Shown one piece after another: positions 1-6,392 of a DNA stretch of 7,311 bases (positions are counted from its first letter, which is position 1; every line of letters begins with the position of its first letter). A program made the position numbers and the translations under genes. A model generated the notes under the pieces. The model worked only from the letters and a program-made list of their open reading frames with translations. It had not been told where the DNA came from and did no database searches. Source of the DNA: an uncultured Bacilli bacterium. GTDB taxonomy: Bacteria > Bacillota_I > Bacilli_A > RF39 > UBA660. The stretch spans positions 1 to 7,311 of the forward strand of contig CAKPLX010000056.1 of assembly GCA_934167785.1 (NCBI GenBank), written 5' to 3'.

Positions 1-168
1 TGATGTTGCTAGTAATAGTGTTGTTGATGATGTATAAACTGGTTTTACAAACGCTATTGTGTACATTATTCCTATTAGCATAAATATTGCTATTATTAAT
101 ATTATTTGTACTTTTTTGTTCCAAAAGTCTAATAAAATTTCTTTTAAATCGATTTCGTTTTCTTCCAT
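1..168 (-). CDS. Wzz/CpsC-like polysaccharide chain-length regulator, N-terminal 56 residues (runs off left edge)
   Basis: This is the beginning of a gene transcribed off the left edge; its reading frame is open to base 1. The 56 visible residues start MEENEIDLKEILLDFW, followed by one hydrophobic segment (about residues 20-41) and then a VKPVYTSSTTLLL stretch. That order (short acidic cytoplasmic start, first membrane helix, then P-x-Y-x-S-x-x-x-L-x-L) is typical of Wzz-type polysaccharide co-polymerases and of the membrane activators of tyrosine kinases (CpsC/YwqC/CapA type). These proteins sit in the membrane and set the chain length of capsular or exopolysaccharide. The ATG at 166-168 is supported by an AGGAGA ribosome binding site at 175-180 and by its own promoter at 204-232. 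It is probably the first gene of an envelope polysaccharide locus. The family call rests on the N-terminus alone. Confidence 0.72.
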   Translation of the reverse strand, partial: MEENEIDLKEILLDFWNKKVQIILIIAIFMLIGIMYTIAFVKPVYTSSTTLLLATS

Positions 169-203
169 TGTTTTTCTCCTTTTTATTTTTAATCACATTT
201 TTA

Positions 204-232
204 ATTTTACCATATTGCTGTTTTTGTATCAA
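204..232 (-). promoter_or_regulatory. Sigma-A-like promoter of the Wzz-like gene
   Basis: On the minus strand a TTGATA -35 box (227-232) and a TAAAAT -10 box (204-209) are separated by exactly 17 bases. The -10 box is preceded by TGG, which fits an extended -10 (TGn). Transcription would start near 197 and reach the ATG at 168 after a short leader. The promoter lies downstream of the hairpin at 282-310, so the Wzz-like gene forms its own transcription unit. Confidence 0.6.
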
Positions 233-281
233 GTAATTTGAAAAATTTTTATAAATATTTTATTTGATTATACATAATATA

Positions 282-310
282 AAAACTCAAGAACTAAAAA
301 CTTGAGTTTT
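282..310 (-). terminator. Hairpin terminator after the toxin-antitoxin operon
   Basis: A perfect 10-base inverted repeat (AAAACTCAAG at 282-291, CTTGAGTTTT at 301-310) surrounds a 9-base loop. The flanks can extend the pairing if one base bulges. On the minus strand the second arm ends in a run of T and then AT-rich sequence, as in an intrinsic terminator. It begins 23 bases after the antitoxin stop codon and upstream of the next promoter. The stem has only three G-C pairs, so it may be leaky. It is also T-rich in the other direction and could act both ways. Confidence 0.65.
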
Positions 311-333
311 ATATTCATATTAATTTTTATTTT

Positions 334-1377
334 CTAAAATTCTCTTAATTCTTTTGTTAAATCAAATGAAATTATTTCTTTTTCCTTTGTTTCTTTATAT
401 GCTTTTTCTTTATGCATATAATTTGCTATTTCCGAGCTTTTATACTTACCAAATTTTTCTATTACTTCATTCAATATTTCTTTTTCATCTTTAGTGATGT
501 TACTAATTTTATATTCATCATTATAAGTTATTCGATATTCTTCATATTCATTTTGGTTTATATAAATTTCACTTTTTACAGAAGATAACTTTATAATTTC
601 TTCATGTCCTATTGGTAATGCCCCATATGGCATATGAATATATACCAATCCTGTCATTGATTTTTCATTTCTTTTAAAGCTTACTGAATCAGAATACCAT
701 AACAATTTCATTAAAACGACCTTTTTTACATTTCCTAATTTTTTTACTATATAGCCAACTATATTTTTTAGTTTTTGTATATTAAGTATAGAATAGCCAT
801 TTTCTATTGTTTCAACATCGAATTTTATATATTTTCCAATTAATTCTTGTTCATTTAAATATGGAATTATATTTCTATCTATTACATTTTTTATATTATT
901 TTCTATTTCCAAATATCTTGTTTCTTCAAACTTATCTTTATTTTTATTTAATAAATTTAATGCAAAAATAGAATTATCATTAACCTCTTTAATCATATTA
1001 TCTATTGATATATCTTGGATTTGTTTTGTTTCATATCTAGTAATAGTTATATCTCCTAAATTTAATAATCTTGCAAATTCCAATTGTGTTATTCCATATT
1101 TTTTTCTTATCTCTTTTATTTCTTTTGATGTTAATAAATTTTTATTTTTCCTATAAGCATCTAAACTCCTTATTAATCCTTCGTTCCATAATTCACTTGT
1201 TTGGAATGTATTTTCTTCTTTGTATTTAGTACATCTATAAAATTTTTCTTTATATTCTACACTTTCTCCTTTTATTATACATTTCTTGTTTTTTTCAATA
1301 AGTTCTACTTCGTGTTCCTCTTCACAAATAGAACAAAAAATATTTTTTTTACCTAATATTTTTATGTTGTCCCCCAT
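334..1377 (-). CDS. Antitoxin: MqsA-like zinc-binding N-terminus, XRE-type HTH and Panacea/SocA-like domain
   Basis: This 347-residue protein is the likely antitoxin and autorepressor of the upstream MqsR-family toxin. Residues 15-49 hold an MqsA/YgiT-like segment with C15-x-x-C18 plus C33 and C49. The second CxxC of classical MqsA is absent, since the position of its last Cys is Tyr52. A helix-turn-helix follows at about 94-120 (YGITQLEFARLL, then TITRYETKQIQD). The C-terminal part, about 200-320, resembles the Panacea/SocA (DUF4065) domain: KLLWYSD at 224-230 and MPYGALP at 249-255. Panacea domains are known as neutralising modules paired with many unrelated toxins. The ATG at 1375-1377 has a strong AGGAGGT site (1383-1389) that overlaps the toxin stop codon, so the pair is probably translationally coupled. 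The domain calls come from motif recognition. Antitoxin function is inferred from domains and position. Confidence 0.85.
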   Translation of the reverse strand: MGDNIKILGKKNIFCSICEEEHEVELIEKNKKCIIKGESVEYKEKFYRCTKYKEENTFQTSELWNEGLIRSLDAYRKNKNLLTSKEIKEIRKKYGITQLEFARLLNLGDITITRYETKQIQDISIDNMIKEVNDNSIFALNLLNKNKDKFEETRYLEIENNIKNVIDRNIIPYLNEQELIGKYIKFDVETIENGYSILNIQKLKNIVGYIVKKLGNVKKVVLMKLLWYSDSVSFKRNEKSMTGLVYIHMPYGALPIGHEEIIKLSSVKSEIYINQNEYEEYRITYNDEYKISNITKDEKEILNEVIEKFGKYKSSEIANYMHKEKAYKETKEKEIISFDLTKELREF

Positions 1378-1387
1378 AACATACCTC

Positions 1388-1774
1388 CTATTTATATGGA
1401 TAATTTAATTTGTATTCTGCAAAATGAAATGACATGCATACAACAATTTTTTTATCATAACTTTGTATTTTTACTTTTATGTATATTTCTTTTTCATTTA
1501 CAAATTTTCCAAAAACATAATATGAATTTGAATTTTTATTTCTTTCATCATCGCATGTTTCTACATAATTTTCAATTGATAAATCTTTCAGATATTCTTT
1601 TATATCATTGTTATCAATTCCTAATTCTGCTCTACAATCAGATAAGTTATATCCTTTTTCTTTATCTTCTCTTTCTATTATATTTAATATAACTTGTTTT
1701 TCACTTAGTATTCCTTTTAACTCATTTAAAAAAATTTGAACTGCTCCCTTACTTAATCTGTATCCATTTGCCAT
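1388..1774 (-). CDS. MqsR-family type II toxin (putative mRNA interferase)
   Basis: This 128-residue protein lies directly upstream of the antitoxin, in the toxin-first order typical of mqsRA. Its C-terminal two thirds follow the MqsR pattern: an A-E-L-G-I-D segment (49-54), a helix ending ENYVETCDD, a V-F-G-K strand (87-90), EIYIKVKI (96-103) and a final strand VVCMSFH (111-117), with an AEYKLNYPYK tail. E. coli MqsR is a ribosome-independent RNase that cuts mRNA mainly at GCU. Compared by eye with that protein, the conserved Tyr of its YLK motif is kept here as Y98. The C-terminal catalytic Lys appears to be His (H117). The N-terminal 30 residues are extra and basic. The ATG at 1772-1774 has a GAGGGA-like site about 8 bases upstream and lies 32 bases after the -10 box. 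RNase activity is inferred from the family. Confidence 0.78.
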   Translation of the reverse strand: MANGYRLSKGAVQIFLNELKGILSEKQVILNIIEREDKEKGYNLSDCRAELGIDNNDIKEYLKDLSIENYVETCDDERNKNSNSYYVFGKFVNEKEIYIKVKIQSYDKKIVVCMSFHFAEYKLNYPYK

Positions 1775-1805
1775 TTATCTTCCCTCTTTTTATTATTATA
1801 ATTAT

Positions 1806-1834
1806 ATTATAAACTATCAATTGATAGCTGTCAA
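1806..1834 (-). promoter_or_regulatory. Consensus sigma-A promoter of the toxin-antitoxin operon
   Basis: On the minus strand a perfect TTGACA (1829-1834) and a perfect TATAAT (1806-1811) are separated by 17 bases. The -35 box begins only about 20 bases after the hxsB stop codon. A start near 1799 would give a leader of about 25 bases before the toxin ATG. A promoter this strong normally needs tight repression, which fits the palindrome in its spacer. Confidence 0.8.
1814..1827. promoter_or_regulatory. 14-base palindromic operator inside the toxin-antitoxin promoter
   Basis: CTATCAATTGATAG is a perfect palindrome lying wholly within the 17-base spacer between the -35 and -10 boxes. A dimeric helix-turn-helix protein bound here would block RNA polymerase. 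The obvious candidate is the antitoxin at 334-1377, giving the usual type II autoregulation. The palindrome is seen directly; the binding protein is inferred. With no loop and no T-run after it, it is unlikely to be a terminator. Confidence 0.65.
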
Positions 1835-1852
1835 TACAGTAGGAGGACTTTT

Positions 1853-3241
1853 TTAAATCCATTTTCTAAAAATTTCTATTACATCATTATCTTGTTTTTC
1901 AATATAATCAAATAATATATCTAAAATTCCACCATAAATTTTGCATCTAAATTCTTTTGGATAACTCGCAAAAATGTTTTCATCTTGTGCTAAATTAATT
2001 ACCGGACATGTTCCACAATATGGCATATATACACAATTGCTACAATATGGCAAGCATTCTATACATGAAGATACGCACATTGCCCTTGTAGTATTACTTT
2101 CCATTAATTCTATATAAGAACTACTTTCTACATTTCCTAATTTAAAACTGTCATTTCCCATTTCTGCCAACATTCTACCTTCATCACAAGTATAAATATT
2201 TCCATCATAATAATAAGCTAATTGTCCTATTACTCCTCCACATGGTGAACGTAATTCCATATAGTTTATTGGATTATTAGATAATATTTTTTTCAATAAA
2301 ATACTGCTGTATCCTTCTACCAAATTAAATCCTTTTTTGTTTTTTTCAATAATATATTCTATGGTGTTTTTATAAAAATCTAAAAATTCCTTTGCTTCAT
2401 ATCCTATATTTTTCCAGTTTTCATCTGCCTTTCCTAATCTTGTTAAGGGTCTTATAAATATATTTTCAAGTCCTAAATTTATATATTCATCTACAATTTC
2501 TTTATAATTTTTTAAACTATATTTTGTTGTAGTTTCTATTGCATTAACATTTTTTCCGTTTTTTCTTAATTGTATTATTTTATTTACTGTTTCTTGATAA
2601 GAATCCTTATAGGCATATGGTCTATTTTTATTTTGAATTTCTTTATTTCCATCAATAGATGTACATATTGATATATCATTATCAATAAGAAATTTCATTA
2701 TTTCATCTGTTAATAATGTTAAATTTGAAACTAAATTGTACTCTATCTTTTTTTCTTTTCCTACCTCTTTTGAATATTCTACTATGTATTTTATAACTTC
2801 AAAATTTGTTAATGGTTCTCCTCCTTGAAATTCAAAAGTCAAATAATTACTTGGTGATTGTAAAGCTATATCCACCGCTTTTTTTGCAATATTTTTTGTC
2901 ATTTTATAATCATTATTGTTATTTAATTTTCCAGCTTGGCAATATATACAGTTAAAATTACAATTTTTACTAACTACAAATATATGTAGTGTTGTTGGTA
3001 CTAATAAATATTCTTTTTGTTTTCTTACTTTTAAAGATACTTTTGTTGCAAAAATTTCTTCACTTCCTTCAAATATAAAGCCTTTTTCTATTAATTCATT
3101 ATATGTTTTTTCATTTAATTTTTCTTTTTTTATCATCTTTTTAAATTCGCTTTTTGGCACAAAAGCAAATTGTCCCATATCATTTGTTATAAGATAATTA
3201 TTTTTTCTTTCTTTAAAATTGAAATAATTTAATTGGTACAT
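1853..3241 (-). CDS. hxsB: His-Xaa-Ser system radical SAM/SPASM maturase HxsB
   Basis: This is a 462-residue radical SAM enzyme, presumed to modify the His-Xaa-Ser protein HxsA. It starts with an HxsB-like region (YFNFKERKNNYLITNDMGQF, about 6-25). The radical SAM core carries CX3CX2C (C94, C98, C101), which binds the [4Fe-4S] cluster that cleaves S-adenosylmethionine, and GGEP at 140-143. The C-terminus is a SPASM domain for auxiliary clusters: C334-X12-G-X4-C352, then C400, C403, C409, C412 and C433, with extra cysteines at 389, 393 and 396. SPASM proteins typically modify ribosomally made peptides. It is the last gene of the hxs operon, 12 bases after hxsC, with an AAGGGGA-like site before its ATG. 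No terminator is visible between it and the toxin promoter. The family match is strong; the chemistry performed is unknown. Confidence 0.9.
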   Translation of the reverse strand: MYQLNYFNFKERKNNYLITNDMGQFAFVPKSEFKKMIKKEKLNEKTYNELIEKGFIFEGSEEIFATKVSLKVRKQKEYLLVPTTLHIFVVSKNCNFNCIYCQAGKLNNNNDYKMTKNIAKKAVDIALQSPSNYLTFEFQGGEPLTNFEVIKYIVEYSKEVGKEKKIEYNLVSNLTLLTDEIMKFLIDNDISICTSIDGNKEIQNKNRPYAYKDSYQETVNKIIQLRKNGKNVNAIETTTKYSLKNYKEIVDEYINLGLENIFIRPLTRLGKADENWKNIGYEAKEFLDFYKNTIEYIIEKNKKGFNLVEGYSSILLKKILSNNPINYMELRSPCGGVIGQLAYYYDGNIYTCDEGRMLAEMGNDSFKLGNVESSSYIELMESNTTRAMCVSSCIECLPYCSNCVYMPYCGTCPVINLAQDENIFASYPKEFRCKIYGGILDILFDYIEKQDNDVIEIFRKWI

Positions 3242-3253
3242 TTTTATTCCCCT

Positions 3254-4414
3254 TTATTTTATCGGTTTTACTTTTATTTCTTTTACGTTTATTGTTGAAT
3301 TGAAAAATCCTCCACAATTTTGTTTTACCGAGCAATCTTCGCATTCTTTTTTAAATCTAATTTTATAATCACTAATACTTTTATGTGCAATACTATATAA
3401 TCTTTCATCTATGCAACATAATGGAAAATTATATAAATTAACTATTATTCCCGCTTCTACTATTGTTAAGCAAGCCTGATATAAATAATCCTTAACAACA
3501 TCAAAATTTATCCATACATCATCTCTATTTTTATATGCATTACCAGTCATCTCTAAAGCCATTATATTAACCATTTTTATATTTGGAATTTCTTTTATAA
3601 TAAATTGAGCAATATTATTCAAATATTTATAATTCATTTTTGTAACAACAACTCTAATTTCTATATCTATTTTTCTTTTTAGTAATTTTTTTATTCCACA
3701 TATTGTTTGGTTAAAACTTCCTGATGCTCTTGTAATACTATCATGTAATTCTTTATTATCAGCATAAATTGGTATTGCAACTCTTATAAATTCAGGAATA
3801 TTCTCTTTAAATTTGTTTGTAAAATCTGTATTAGCAAAAATTCTTCCATTTGTTAAAAATAAAAATTCTGTTTCTGGTAAACATTTTTTGCATTCTGACA
3901 AAACCTTAAATATATTATCTTTTAATATTCCTGGTTCTCCTCCAGTTATTGTAATATACTTTGTATCATCTGGTATGCAGTGTATTTGTTCTAATATTTT
4001 TTTAATATCCGGATTTTCTTTTGTATTTCTAACGACATCTGAATCTGGACACATAATACAATTAGAATTACATTGATTTGTTACAACAATAGCATTATCT
4101 TCTGAATCATCTCTGTATAATACTTTTATATTTTTGTTATTAACTATTTCTACAACATCATAATCAATTAATGTATTAAAATTTTCTACTTCATAACAGA
4201 TATTTATATTTTCTATATCAATATTTTGTGGTTTATTTTCAAAAATATATCCTTTATAACCTTTTTCATATTGATTTATATTTTGATTATCTAATATCTG
4301 TATATATTCTTGTTTTTCTTCTACATTTTTATTTTTTATGATTTTTCCAATAATATATTCATCATTATTTTTTATACTTATATTTCCTTTTAATATAAAT
4401 GGTCTATTTTGCAT
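3254..4414 (-). CDS. hxsC: His-Xaa-Ser system radical SAM maturase HxsC
   Basis: This is the second radical SAM enzyme of the locus, 386 residues long. About 105 N-terminal residues, without a recognised motif, precede the core. The cluster motif is CX3CX2C (C115, C119, C122) in the sequence VTNQCNSNCIMCPDSD, and GGEP lies at 158-161. The C-terminal region has features I associate with HxsC: NFPLCCIDERLYSIA (329-343, with C333 and C334), then C358-x-x-C361-x5-C367 followed by GGFF. These late cysteines could hold an auxiliary cluster, but the set is smaller than a full SPASM domain. The ATG at 4412-4414 is preceded by an AGGAAGAG site, 11 bases after the prepilin peptidase stop. The likely substrate is HxsA, perhaps modified at a different residue or step than by HxsB. 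The reaction is not known. Confidence 0.9.
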   Translation of the reverse strand: MQNRPFILKGNISIKNNDEYIIGKIIKNKNVEEKQEYIQILDNQNINQYEKGYKGYIFENKPQNIDIENINICYEVENFNTLIDYDVVEIVNNKNIKVLYRDDSEDNAIVVTNQCNSNCIMCPDSDVVRNTKENPDIKKILEQIHCIPDDTKYITITGGEPGILKDNIFKVLSECKKCLPETEFLFLTNGRIFANTDFTNKFKENIPEFIRVAIPIYADNKELHDSITRASGSFNQTICGIKKLLKRKIDIEIRVVVTKMNYKYLNNIAQFIIKEIPNIKMVNIMALEMTGNAYKNRDDVWINFDVVKDYLYQACLTIVEAGIIVNLYNFPLCCIDERLYSIAHKSISDYKIRFKKECEDCSVKQNCGGFFNSTINVKEIKVKPIK

Positions 4415-4425
4415 TTTCTCTCTTC

Positions 4426-5463
4426 CTAACTATATAATCTTAATATAAAAAATACCAATTCTCCAGCCAGTATAAATGGTGCAAATGGCATATGTTTTAC
4501 TATTACTATTGTCTCTAAACCTTTGGATGATTTACTCCATCTTTTTATGCTTTCCACTTCTTCTTCTGTTAATCTAGAATCTGTTGTTTCTGTTGTTGTT
4601 TTAGGTAAGCCTTTTACTCTTGAATTAAAAAATCTTAAAACACTTCCATATGATAATATCATTCTTGGTTTTAAATCGTTAATTTTTATTTCTTCATAAT
4701 TATATTTTTCTGATACTCTTCTAAATATTATAATTATAAATACTAATAATAACATTTTTAAATTTATGGAATATATTTCAAATCCATATTTAAAATAATA
4801 AGCAAAATTTAATAAGAAAAACACTCCTATTAGTGTCAAACTACTTTTTCTTGTTTTTACTATTCTATATGTAAATATTAACACAAGCATATTACATAAT
4901 AATAAAAGTCCCTGATTGCTTAATCTAAAGTCTAAAAAGAACTTATTCAAGATATTATTAAAAAAAATTGTTATAAGATATCCTAATAAATATTGAATTA
5001 TAAATTCATAGATATCATCTTTTTTAAAACTTGATAATTTTAATTTTTCTAGTCTATTTTTATCTTTAAACCATAAAAATATTGTCTCAAAAAATACATA
5101 TATAAATGCTATACAAAAAATAATTATTAATAAATTTAATGAAGGAAATACGTTGTTTATTTCTACTTCGTATATTTCATATGGTATCATAAATGTTATT
5201 GTCAAAAATAACTTTGCATCCCCTGCAGCCCAAATTTTAAAATAATAAAATGCAAATGATATTAACATTGAAATTATTAAGTTTAATGTAAAGTTAGATA
5301 CATATTTTATTTCTATTTGTTTGTATAATATTACATAACTAATAGCACTTATAAAAAGTGCTACTATTATATTTTTATTGTATATTTTTTTATTTTTTAA
5401 ATCTGTTACTGATGATACTACTCCTAGTATTATTGCGATTATACTTTGTATATATGGTAACAT
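4426..5463 (-). CDS. A24-family (TadV/CpaA-like) prepilin peptidase linked to the hxs genes
   Basis: This is a 345-residue integral membrane aspartic protease of the type IV prepilin peptidase family. The first catalytic Asp is D21 in SSVTDLKNKKIYN (the D-x5-6-I-x-N motif after helix 1). The second is D82 in WAAGDAKL, the GxGD-type motif with Ala in place of the first Gly. About eight to nine hydrophobic segments are visible, the last near 325-342. Before it lies a soluble stretch of about 65 residues (DLKPRMILSYGS to RLTEEEVESIKRW), then HMPFAPFILAGELVFF. This tail resembles the C-terminus of archaeal FlaK-like and some bacterial A24 peptidases, and makes the protein longer than a minimal TadV. 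The enzymes cut leader peptides of pilin-like proteins at the membrane. No pilin gene is visible here, and the gene sits 8 bases after hxsD and 11 before hxsC. HxsA is the nearest candidate substrate, by inference only. Confidence 0.82.
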   Translation of the reverse strand: MLPYIQSIIAIILGVVSSVTDLKNKKIYNKNIIVALFISAISYVILYKQIEIKYVSNFTLNLIISMLISFAFYYFKIWAAGDAKLFLTITFMIPYEIYEVEINNVFPSLNLLIIIFCIAFIYVFFETIFLWFKDKNRLEKLKLSSFKKDDIYEFIIQYLLGYLITIFFNNILNKFFLDFRLSNQGLLLLCNMLVLIFTYRIVKTRKSSLTLIGVFFLLNFAYYFKYGFEIYSINLKMLLLVFIIIIFRRVSEKYNYEEIKINDLKPRMILSYGSVLRFFNSRVKGLPKTTTETTDSRLTEEEVESIKRWSKSSKGLETIVIVKHMPFAPFILAGELVFFILRLYS

Positions 5464-5471
5464 TTCTTCTC

Positions 5472-5897
5472 CTATTTATTTTCTAATTTGCTAAACCAGT
5501 TTGTTGCTATTTCATCTATATTATAATCTTCTAATTTTTCTTTTGATAATTCTTCGCTTTTTTCTTCTTCTGTTTTAGTGTCTATACATGTCGTATATAA
5601 AGCTCTTCCAACAATTAGTTCTCTTAAATTTCTAGTTTCTATAGATATTTCATATCTTAAAGTTTCATTAAAAAGTTCATTATATAATTCTCCTATTGTT
5701 TTTTCTAGTTCTTCTTTTGACATATTTTCTTTTGGCACTATTTGGAGTTTTATATTTTTTTCATCTTCATAATCTATTTTCACATATATATTTTTCGTAT
5801 AGTTACTGAGTGCTTTTTTTATAGCTATAACTGGATATAGTTTTGTATTTAATATAATCTCTGCATAATTTTTTTCTATTTTATATAACTTTTCCAT
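5472..5897 (-). CDS. hxsD: His-Xaa-Ser system protein HxsD
   Basis: This is a 141-residue soluble protein, with no membrane segment, matching the small fourth component of Hxs systems. The recognisable parts are the N-terminal YAEIILNTKLYPVIAIKKAL segment (11-30), a YVKIDYED strand pattern (38-45), and ETRNLRELIVGRAL (87-100), which I associate with HxsD. A charged tail (about 106-141, with EEEKSEELSKEKLEDY) follows and may be a lineage-specific extension. HxsD has no established activity. Its size and constant link to two radical SAM enzymes suggest it recognises or delivers the HxsA peptide, much as RRE domains do in RiPP pathways; that is inference. The ATG at 5895-5897 follows the hxsA stop by 9 bases, and its GGAG site overlaps that stop, so coupled translation with hxsA is likely. 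Confidence 0.85.
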   Translation of the reverse strand: MEKLYKIEKNYAEIILNTKLYPVIAIKKALSNYTKNIYVKIDYEDEKNIKLQIVPKENMSKEELEKTIGELYNELFNETLRYEISIETRNLRELIVGRALYTTCIDTKTEEEKSEELSKEKLEDYNIDEIATNWFSKLENK

Positions 5898-5906
5898 CTA
5901 ATTCTC

Positions 5907-6371
5907 CTATTCTATTACTGGTGTTGTTGGTGGTATTTGTGGTTTTTGGAATGTAGGTGTCGTTTCTGTAGGAACTTTTGTTGTTGTACTACTTGCTGAT
6001 GTACTATTTGTTACAGTAGTATTAGTTGGAGTTGTTGGTACTACTGATTTTGTTGTTCCACTTGATGTAGCTGAACTACTACTGCTATGACTACTATGTG
6101 TACTACTACTTTGATGGCTCTGGTGACTCTGATGACTTTGATGGCTTCCATGTCCAGAATAACTAGATGATGAATGTGAAGAGTGTGAGGAATGAGATGA
6201 ATGTGATCTATGTGCACCATATACTTCATCTGCAAATATTATTCCTGCAATCAATAACAATGATCCTACTGTCAATATTTTTCCTCTACTAATATTTCCT
6301 TCTTCTTCATATAAAAAATCACTTATTTTTTTATTTAATTTTGGAATTAGTTTTTCTTTTCCTTCTTCCAT
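5907..6371 (-). CDS. hxsA: His-Xaa-Ser repeat protein HxsA (presumed substrate)
   Basis: This 154-residue protein is the hallmark of the locus. A charged N-terminal region (1-31) ends in NISRGK. One hydrophobic segment follows (about 32-47, ILTVGSLLLIAGIIFA), either a membrane anchor or a leader. Residues 54-97 hold twelve H-x-S triplets: five of HRS/HSS type (54-68), a Ser/Tyr/Gly spacer, one HGS and four HQS (74-88), then two HSS (92-97). The rest (98-154) is Thr/Ser/Pro-rich with no LPXTG sorting motif. The repeats should lie outside the membrane and are the presumed target of HxsB and HxsC. No clean prepilin cleavage site is visible: G30 is followed by Lys rather than a hydrophobic residue. 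The start has a strong AGGAGG site and follows the MORN gene by 21 bases. Function is unknown. Confidence 0.9.
   Translation of the reverse strand: MEEGKEKLIPKLNKKISDFLYEEEGNISRGKILTVGSLLLIAGIIFADEVYGAHRSHSSHSSHSSHSSSSYSGHGSHQSHQSHQSHQSSSTHSSHSSSSSATSSGTTKSVVPTTPTNTTVTNSTSASSTTTKVPTETTPTFQKPQIPPTTPVIE
6081..6212 (-). repeat. His-Xaa-Ser coding repeat in hxsA, two blocks with different serine codons
   Basis: These bases encode twelve H-x-S triplets (residues 54-97 of HxsA). The right-hand block (6168-6212) spells the final Ser of each triplet only with TCN codons (TCA, TCT, TCC). The left-hand block (6081-6152) uses only AGT or AGC. His alternates between CAT and CAC, and Gln between CAA and CAG. 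The repeat is therefore conserved as protein, not as DNA. Confidence 0.85.
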
Positions 6372-6392
6372 AATTTCCTCCTATATTACTTT

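Noticed and set aside
59..241. Plus-strand 60-residue frame rich in Ile, Phe and Leu
   Set aside because: It is antisense to the Wzz-like gene start and its promoter, has no ribosome binding site, and its composition is what AT-rich complement sequence gives.
1396..1692. Plus-strand 98-residue frame opposite the toxin
   Set aside because: It lies wholly antisense to a recognisable MqsR-like gene, has no ribosome binding site, and its Phe/Leu-rich product resembles no known family.
2916..4076. Plus-strand frames opposite hxsB and hxsC (2916-3197, 3813-4076)
   Set aside because: Both are antisense to conserved radical SAM coding sequence and lack start signals.
5578..5772. Plus-strand 64-residue frame opposite hxsD
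   Set aside because: It is a mirror of the hxsD frame with Ser/Phe-rich composition and no ribosome binding site.
6081..6212. Short regular repeats considered as a CRISPR array or a slippage artefact
   Set aside because: The period is 9 bases with no spacers, and codons vary between copies, so it is a protein repeat under selection, not CRISPR and not recent slippage.
6041..6235. Second minus-strand frame over the hxsA repeat (His/Ile/Val-rich)
   Set aside because: It is the out-of-frame reading of the same repeat. HxsA fits a known family and has the ribosome binding site; this frame has neither.
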